Part shown: in pieces, positions 7,176-11,657 of the stretch
How positions within the stretch are numbered: the first letter of the stretch is position 1
How the letters are laid out: each line of letters begins with the position of its first letter
NCBI GenBank assembly: GCA_035391225.1
Contig: DAOPKN010000057.1
Span: forward strand, 1-11,657
Direction of reading: 5' to 3'
From: DAOPKN01 sp035391225
Lineage (GTDB): Bacteria; Thermotogota; Thermotogae; MWEM01
Length of the DNA: 11,657 bases
Notes under the pieces: generated by a model
What the model was told of the DNA's origin: nothing
The model's database searches: none
What the model saw: only the letters and a program-made list of their open reading frames with translations
Made by a program: the position numbers and the translations under genes

Positions 7176-7179
7176 CGGG

Positions 7180-7208
7180 TTGCGCACAATGGCGAAAATC
7201 CTTATAAT
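7180..7208 (+). promoter_or_regulatory. Sigma70-type promoter of the glycosidase operon
   Basis: TTGCGC (7180-7185) and a perfect TATAAT (7203-7208) are separated by 17 bases. Transcription should begin near 7215, giving a leader of about 47 bases before the GTG start at 7263. Operator O2 begins about 5 bases into the transcript. The promoter is back to back with the transport promoter, so the two operons are divergently transcribed and not overlapping. Confidence 0.82.
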
Positions 7209-7219
7209 GAGGGGCCGGT

Positions 7220-7237
7220 AACATTCCCGGTAATGTC
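7220..7237. promoter_or_regulatory. Operator O2 (LacI-type palindrome) at the glycosidase operon start
   Basis: AACATTCCCGGTAATGTC is symmetric at seven of nine positions about CC|GG. Its reverse complement differs from O1 at only two of 18 positions. It sits just downstream of the -10 box, at about +5 to +22, a classic blocking position. The centre-to-centre distance to O1 is 186 bp. Confidence 0.8.
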
Positions 7238-7262
7238 TTCGAAGAACAGGGGGGATTGGGCC

Positions 7263-9590
7263 GTGAAATGGGATGTGGGAAAGGGATTTACCCCGTACGG
7301 GTACCTGCAGAACCCGTACTACCAATGCGTGGAGGGATTTTCGGATATCCGTGGAGCATTGCTGCGCAGCGACGATGCGTTCCCGGGTTTCGGTACGTTC
7401 TTTCCCAACCTGAAACAGTGCGACCGGTTGGTGAGTTTCGGGGTGGGGGTGCGCGTGCATGGGAAGGTACGGGTGTCGCGGGCCGACTGGGAGCATGCGG
7501 GGTACGATTGCCACCGCCGTTCCAACGGGTTGTTTTCGTACCGCTTGCCGGTGGAGGGGCCCTTTTCCGATGCGGGCACCATCGAGGCGTGCTTCTTCCA
7601 GACGGGGCAAAACGCGTTGGGGGTGGCGCTGGACATCCCGGAGTCCCTGCTTTGCCGGGATGACGTGGAGCTGTTTTGGGTGGTGCACCTGGAGGCGCGC
7701 GGGTTGTTCCACGTGAAGTGGGAGGCGAAAAACGCGCCAAGCCATCTTTCGGTGGATTTCATCGCGCGCAACGATGCCGCGCAGAGCACGCGCTTTTCGC
7801 TCTTTTTCGAGGGGCTCTCCTCTTCGCGGGGCTGGCTGGAGACCCCCGCGATCGAGGGGCTCTTTTCGGGGGCGGCGAAGGTTGTTTGCCGGTCCAGCCA
7901 GGGGGAACTCTTTTTGGCGCGGAAGATCGAAGCGCTGCAACCGCGGATGTTCGGGGAGATGGTGTTCTTTGACTCCCGGCCGTTGGCGAGCTCCGAGGAA
8001 GTGTACCTGGAACACCGCTTCCCCCGGCAGTTGCAGCTGCTGCTGGAGCGCAAGCAGGCGCAGCACGACGCTTTCTGGCGCAAGATGCCCGTGCTCCAAG
8101 GGGATTGGCCGGAGCATGTTGCGCGGGGTTTCGCGTACGATTTCTTGACCACGAGCATGTGCATGTACCCCCCGATGGGGGTTTTCCGGGATGTGTGGCC
8201 TTCCTGGATGCTTTTTGCCCCCCGGGCGGTGTTGGCGGAGGGTGCCATGGACGCGAACCGGCTGGGGTACGCGGAGCCGCAAACGGCCAAGCGCGCCCTT
8301 CTCACGTTGTTTCGCGATACGGGAGGGGCCAACGTGCCCTGTGTTTTCTTCTCGGGCAAGCCCAACATGGTGGCGCAAAACGGTGCGGTGTGCGGCACTT
8401 CTCCCGCGTGGTGCCTGCCGTTCCACCAGGTCTACCAGCTGTACCTGCGTGACCCGGACCGCCAGTGGTTGGGCCAGCTCTACCCGTACGTGCAAGCGTA
8501 CCTTTCGTGGTGGAGGGAGCATCGCTCCGACGGTGCGGGGTACACGGTGTACATGTGTACCTGGGAAGCGGGGGAGGATGAGAGCCCGCGGCTCGACCCC
8601 GCCCGAACGGGGGATGCGGTGATTTCGGGTTTCGTGCGGCCCGTGGAATTGCAGGCGGCCATGGCGTACGGGGCGCGTATGCTCGCGTTTTTTGCCGAGG
8701 AGCTGGGAGAGCAAAAGGATGTCGCTTCCTGGGAGGGCATCGCTGCCTTCCATGAAGCCAGGCTGCAAGCGCTTTGGGACGAGGAGCAAGGCCGGTTCCG
8801 CGACTGGGATATTGCGCGAAAGGCGTTCGTGGCGGTTCGGGGGAAGGAAGAGTACTGGAACGCCGACTTCACGAGGCTTTCCCCGCTTTCGCTCGCCAGC
8901 GTGTTCGGCGATGCGTGCACGCCGGCGCAAAGGGAGAGAATGAAGGCGGAGATCCCGTTGTATGGCAGGGAACCGTTCAACGTTTGGCCCTCGTGGAACT
9001 ACGTGGTGGCGGAAGCGGCCACGGAGCTGGGGTTACACGGTTTCGCCGCGCGCTTTGCCTGGGAGACCATCCAACGTGTGTACCGCGAGAACGACCGCCG
9101 CAACCTGGTCCCTTCCCTTCCGTTGCCGGGAAACGCTCGGGAGTACTGGCCCCATGCGCTCGGACAGTTCCGGGGAAACGATGCCTACGCCTGGGGTGCC
9201 CAGACCGCGCAGCTGTTGCTGCGCCAGTTGATGGGGATACGGGGCTCGGAGAACACCGGGGCTTTGGAACTGGTACTGTGCCCTGCGCTTCCCGCAGAAC
9301 TGCTGGACCGCCCGGGAAGGGTTTTCGGCGTGTCCAACCTGGCATACCGGGGGTTGCGCCTGTCGGTTCGCTACGAGGTGCTTTCCGGTGGGAAGCTGCG
9401 GGCGCGCGTGCACACGGGGCGGGCCTTCGCCGCACGGCTTTTTTGCGCAGCGGGGAAAGAGGTCGCGCACCCGGAGTGTGTGCCGGAACACGTGTTCGTG
9501 TTGGAGAACTTGCAGCCCTACCGCTTGCGGTGGGAAACGTTGGAACAGGAGGTTGACGATGCTGGAAAACCTGCAGAAACTGTGTGCTGA
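7263..9590 (+). CDS. Cytoplasmic six-hairpin glycoside hydrolase (GH63/MGH1-like), first gene of the glycosidase operon
   Basis: This encodes 775 aa with no signal peptide. A beta-rich N-terminal half (to about residue 275) precedes an (alpha/alpha)6 barrel and a short beta tail with GVSNLAYRG. Predicted general acid is D439 in TWEAGEDESPRLD, matching the E-S-G-x-D-x-S-P type motif of GH63 relatives. The predicted base is E627 in AREYWPHALGQF. NVWPSWNYVVAEAA and NDAYAWGAQTAQLLLRQL are barrel-helix motifs of the superfamily. It shares layout and tail motif with the minus-strand glycosidase but is strongly diverged, so a different bond or linkage is likely. GTG at 7263 follows AGGGGGG by 8 bases. 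An ATG at 7233 lies inside operator O2 with no ribosome site, so it is rejected. Family level is sure; the substrate is unknown. Confidence 0.85.
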   Translation: MKWDVGKGFTPYGYLQNPYYQCVEGFSDIRGALLRSDDAFPGFGTFFPNLKQCDRLVSFGVGVRVHGKVRVSRADWEHAGYDCHRRSNGLFSYRLPVEGPFSDAGTIEACFFQTGQNALGVALDIPESLLCRDDVELFWVVHLEARGLFHVKWEAKNAPSHLSVDFIARNDAAQSTRFSLFFEGLSSSRGWLETPAIEGLFSGAAKVVCRSSQGELFLARKIEALQPRMFGEMVFFDSRPLASSEEVYLEHRFPRQLQLLLERKQAQHDAFWRKMPVLQGDWPEHVARGFAYDFLTTSMCMYPPMGVFRDVWPSWMLFAPRAVLAEGAMDANRLGYAEPQTAKRALLTLFRDTGGANVPCVFFSGKPNMVAQNGAVCGTSPAWCLPFHQVYQLYLRDPDRQWLGQLYPYVQAYLSWWREHRSDGAGYTVYMCTWEAGEDESPRLDPARTGDAVISGFVRPVELQAAMAYGARMLAFFAEELGEQKDVASWEGIAAFHEARLQALWDEEQGRFRDWDIARKAFVAVRGKEEYWNADFTRLSPLSLASVFGDACTPAQRERMKAEIPLYGREPFNVWPSWNYVVAEAATELGLHGFAARFAWETIQRVYRENDRRNLVPSLPLPGNAREYWPHALGQFRGNDAYAWGAQTAQLLLRQLMGIRGSENTGALELVLCPALPAELLDRPGRVFGVSNLAYRGLRLSVRYEVLSGGKLRARVHTGRAFAARLFCAAGKEVAHPECVPEHVFVLENLQPYRLRWETLEQEVDDAGKPAETVC

Positions 9591-10584
9591 AACAAGCCGC
9601 TCCATCAGTGCGGAAAACCCGCGGGGGGAGTGGAACGGAGGCGCCCTTGCCCTTCCGGAGGAGAACAACCCTGCCTCGGACCTGGGAAAGGGCTGGAAGG
9701 TACGCCCGTGCATCACGCTCAAGGGGGGGGCGGTCACGGAAATTGCGGCCATCCAGGGGCCCGGGGTGATTCGCCACGTGTGGATGACATTGGCGGCCAA
9801 AGCCTATCGCCGCGTGATCCTGCGCATGTACTGGGACAACGAGGCGCATCCTTCGGTGGAATGCCCCGTGGGAGATTTCTTCTCCAACCACCACGGGTTG
9901 CGCTACGACGTGAATTCCGCCACGGTTGCGGTGCACCCTTCGGGTGGGTTCAACTGCTACTGGCCCATGCCCTTTGCCCGCAGCGCGTCGATCAGCGTGG
10001 AAAACCTGGGCAAGGAAGACATCGAGGGTTTCTTCTACCAGGTGGATTACGCCCTTCGCGACACCGCGCCGGAAGATGCCTACTTCCACGCGCGCTGGCT
10101 GCGCAGCACCACTTCGCGCCAAAAGCCGGAGCACCTGGTCCTTCCGCGGATCCAGGGAAGGGGGCACTACGTGGGCACGTCCATCGGGTGGGCGCAGTTT
10201 TCCAACGGATGGTGGGGGGAAGGGGAAGTGAAGTTCTTCGTGGACGGGGAACAAAACCCCTCCATCTGCACCACGGGAACGGAAGATTACTTCGGTGGGG
10301 CATGGTGCTTCGGAAACACCTACTCCGGGCTGTACTCCGGCTACCCACTGCACGCGAAAGCCCAAGGAGAAGTGCCCCGGCACGGGCTGTACCGTTGGCA
10401 TCTTCTGGACCCCGTGCGTTTTGGCAGCTCGCTGGAGGTGCGGGTGCAGGCGCTGGGATGGTGGCCAAACGGCAAGTTCCAGCCGTTGACCGACGATATC
10501 GATTCGGTGGCGTTCTGGTACCAGAAAGAGCCGCACGGCGGGAGTGGGAGCACACCCACGCTGTCGAACCTGTGGGCGCGCTAA
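9559..10584 (+). CDS. GH172 (DUF2961) glycosidase, probable furanosidase
   Basis: This encodes 341 aa, cytoplasmic, covering the DUF2961 domain almost from end to end. Diagnostic blocks are GPGVIRHVWMT near the start, then WWGEGEVKFFVDGEQNPSIC, GTEDYFGGAW and HGLYRWHLLDPVRF. Candidate catalytic pair is E221 (in GEGE) and E242 (in GTED). Their spacing of 21 equals that of E270 and E291 in the Bifidobacterium difructose-dianhydride enzyme as I recall it. Characterised GH172 members are retaining enzymes acting on fructofuranosides or D-arabinofuranosides, so a furanose is the likely target. ATG at 9559 is 6 bases after AGGAGG. The gene overlaps the upstream glycosidase by 32 bases, which suggests translational coupling and joint expression. 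The exact substrate is not readable. Confidence 0.9.
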   Translation: MLENLQKLCAETSRSISAENPRGEWNGGALALPEENNPASDLGKGWKVRPCITLKGGAVTEIAAIQGPGVIRHVWMTLAAKAYRRVILRMYWDNEAHPSVECPVGDFFSNHHGLRYDVNSATVAVHPSGGFNCYWPMPFARSASISVENLGKEDIEGFFYQVDYALRDTAPEDAYFHARWLRSTTSRQKPEHLVLPRIQGRGHYVGTSIGWAQFSNGWWGEGEVKFFVDGEQNPSICTTGTEDYFGGAWCFGNTYSGLYSGYPLHAKAQGEVPRHGLYRWHLLDPVRFGSSLEVRVQALGWWPNGKFQPLTDDIDSVAFWYQKEPHGGSGSTPTLSNLWAR

Positions 10585-10605
10585 GAAAGAAGGAATGCGA
10601 ACGGT

Positions 10606-10634
10606 TTGACTTTTTTCCCCGGATGCGGTAGACT
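10606..10634 (+). promoter_or_regulatory. Probable separate promoter of the LacI-family gene
   Basis: TTGACT (10606-10611) and TAGACT (10629-10634) are 17 bases apart, giving a start near 10641. No terminator separates it from the GH172 gene, so the regulator may also be transcribed by read-through when the operon is induced. Confidence 0.65.
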
Positions 10635-10638
10635 TTTT

Positions 10639-10668
10639 CCACCCCCGGGAAACCCAATGGGGGCGTGG
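10639..10668 (+). other. Inverted repeat at the start of the LacI-family transcript
   Basis: CCACCCCC (10639-10646) can pair with GGGGGCGTGG (10659-10668) with one bulged C, forming a leader hairpin. The same stretch contains CCGGGAA, the core half-sequence of O1, close to the predicted start site. It could be a weak autoregulatory site or simply an mRNA structure. There is no T-run after it, so it is not an obvious terminator. Confidence 0.4.
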
Positions 10669-10683
10669 AACGGGAGGGTTCGG

Positions 10684-11657
10684 ATGGAGAGAAAGAAGTA
10701 CGTGACCATAAAAGATGTTGCCCGCAAGGCGGGAATCTCGGTTTCCACGGTTTCGAGGGTGCTCAACGACCGGCCGGATGTGTCGGAGGAAACCAAGAAA
10801 AAGGTGCTGCAGTCCGCGGAAGAGATTGGCTTCGTGCGAAACCTGGGGGCGATGAACATCCGGAACAAGGCCACGCGGACGGTGGGCATCGTGTTCGAGG
10901 CGGACTTCGATCCCTTCTTTTCCGAGGTACTGCAGGGCATCGAGGACGCCGCGCGCAAGTACCACTACACCAACATCTTGATGAACACGGAGCTGGACGA
11001 GAAGAACGAGCGCAACGCCATCAAGACGTTGATCGAGCACCGCGTGGATGGGTTGCTCTTTTTGCCCTCCCGGCCCAAGCTCGTGACGCTGCCGGGCCTG
11101 ATGAAACGTAATTTCCCGCTGGTGATTATTGGGCGGGATTTCCACGCGCTGAACGTGGACGAAATCTACACCGACGACGTGAAGGGTGGGGCGCTTGCCG
11201 CGGAGCATCTTCTGAGCAAGGGGCGCAAAAAATTCCTTTTCCTGAACGGCGACCCGGAAAGCTCCGCGGCGAAAATGCGCCGGGAAGGGTTCGAATCCGT
11301 GCTCAAGAACAACCCGCAGGTGCAGGCGTACAAGCTGCTCAAGCAATCGGGCCCGGATTACCGCGCGGTGGAAGAGGTGGTGCTGCAATACTTTTCCCGT
11401 TCCATCGCGTTCGATGCGGTGTTCACGTTCAACGACATGCTGGCCTTCCACCTGATAAAGGCGCTCAAGGCCGCGGGTTGGAGCATCCCCGGGGACGTAT
11501 CCGTGATTGGGTACGACGACATCTTCTTCTGCCAGCTCCTTTCCCCCACCCTGACCACCATCCGCATCGACAAGTACCAGGAAGGCTTCGAAGCGTTCAA
11601 GATGCTGCTGCGGAACCTCTCCGGCAAAAGGAGCAAACCCCAGAAAAAGGTGCTCGA
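10684..11657 (+). CDS. LacI-family transcriptional repressor (C-terminus cut by window edge)
   Basis: 324 codons are visible with no stop before the edge. The family is about 330-345 aa, so only the tail is missing. The N-terminal helix-turn-helix is at about residues 8-27 (TIKDVARKAGISVSTVSRVL). The hinge-helix position is at 53-60, followed by a periplasmic-binding-protein-like effector domain starting at TVGIVFEADFDPFFSEVLQGIEDAA. Later family blocks are HRVDGLLFLPS, LVIIGRD, TDDVKGGALAAEHLLSKG, FDAVFTFNDMLAFHLIKALKAAG, and DVSVIGYDDIFFCQLLSPTLTTIRIDKYQEG. The hinge reads A56-M57-N58-I59 where relatives usually have A-R-x-L. ATG at 10684 follows GGGAGG by about 7 bases. It very probably controls both divergent operons through O1 and O2, with a sugar released from the imported substrate as inducer. 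Confidence 0.93.
   Translation, partial: MERKKYVTIKDVARKAGISVSTVSRVLNDRPDVSEETKKKVLQSAEEIGFVRNLGAMNIRNKATRTVGIVFEADFDPFFSEVLQGIEDAARKYHYTNILMNTELDEKNERNAIKTLIEHRVDGLLFLPSRPKLVTLPGLMKRNFPLVIIGRDFHALNVDEIYTDDVKGGALAAEHLLSKGRKKFLFLNGDPESSAAKMRREGFESVLKNNPQVQAYKLLKQSGPDYRAVEEVVLQYFSRSIAFDAVFTFNDMLAFHLIKALKAAGWSIPGDVSVIGYDDIFFCQLLSPTLTTIRIDKYQEGFEAFKMLLRNLSGKRSKPQKKVL

Noticed and set aside
7101..7262. Longer starts of the plus-strand glycosidase at 7101 or 7233
   Set aside because: The first lies upstream of the -35/-10 promoter and the second inside operator O2 without a ribosome site.
7143..8930. Minus-strand open frame of 595 codons
   Set aside because: Antisense to the first half of the plus-strand glycosidase and running into the divergent promoter region; low-complexity Arg/His/Pro-rich translation, no ribosome site.
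8977..11451. Minus-strand open frame of 824 codons
   Set aside because: It lies antisense across the end of the plus-strand glycosidase, all of GH172 and most of the LacI-family gene, all well supported by motifs. Its translation is rich in Arg, His and Pro with no recognisable domain, as expected from the mirror of GC-rich genes.

Overview
The window is a single, tightly packed carbohydrate-uptake and breakdown locus from a GC-rich bacterium (about 60% G+C by eye, with GTG and TTG starts common). The solute-binding protein has an ordinary signal peptide and no lipobox cysteine. That fits a diderm lineage (for example Thermotogota or Spirochaetota) better than a typical monoderm Firmicute, but the assignment is an inference and weak. 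No ribosomal or housekeeping gene is present to settle it.

Layout. Left edge (1-115, minus strand): non-coding sequence that resembles the 5' part of a group II intron running off the window. Then nested hairpins and a strong intrinsic terminator (171-194). Minus-strand operon, read from about 7048 down to 212: solute-binding protein (5698-6996), a mRNA hairpin, a very unusual MalF-type permease carrying two extracytoplasmic sensor-like domains (3325-5604), a MalG-type permease (2471-3310), and a cytoplasmic six-hairpin glycosidase (212-2449). Divergent control region 6997-7262. Plus-strand operon: a second, distantly related six-hairpin glycosidase (7263-9590), a GH172/DUF2961 glycosidase overlapping it by 32 bases (9559-10584), then a LacI-family repressor (10684 to the right edge, nearly complete) with its own promoter.

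How it works together (inference). An oligosaccharide is bound outside the membrane and imported by a CUT1-type ABC transporter. Its ATPase is not encoded here and is presumably shared. The sugar is then cut inside the cell by three glycosidases, none of which has a signal peptide. GH172 members characterised so far act on furanosides (fructofuranose, D-arabinofuranose), so a furanose-containing oligosaccharide is a reasonable guess for the substrate. The divergent region contains two near-identical 18-bp palindromic operators, one at each predicted transcription start, 186 bp apart centre to centre. The LacI protein is the obvious candidate to bind both, possibly by looping the DNA.

Most notable: the sensor-permease fusion, the paired operators, and the combination of two divergent six-hairpin glycosidases with GH172 in one regulon.
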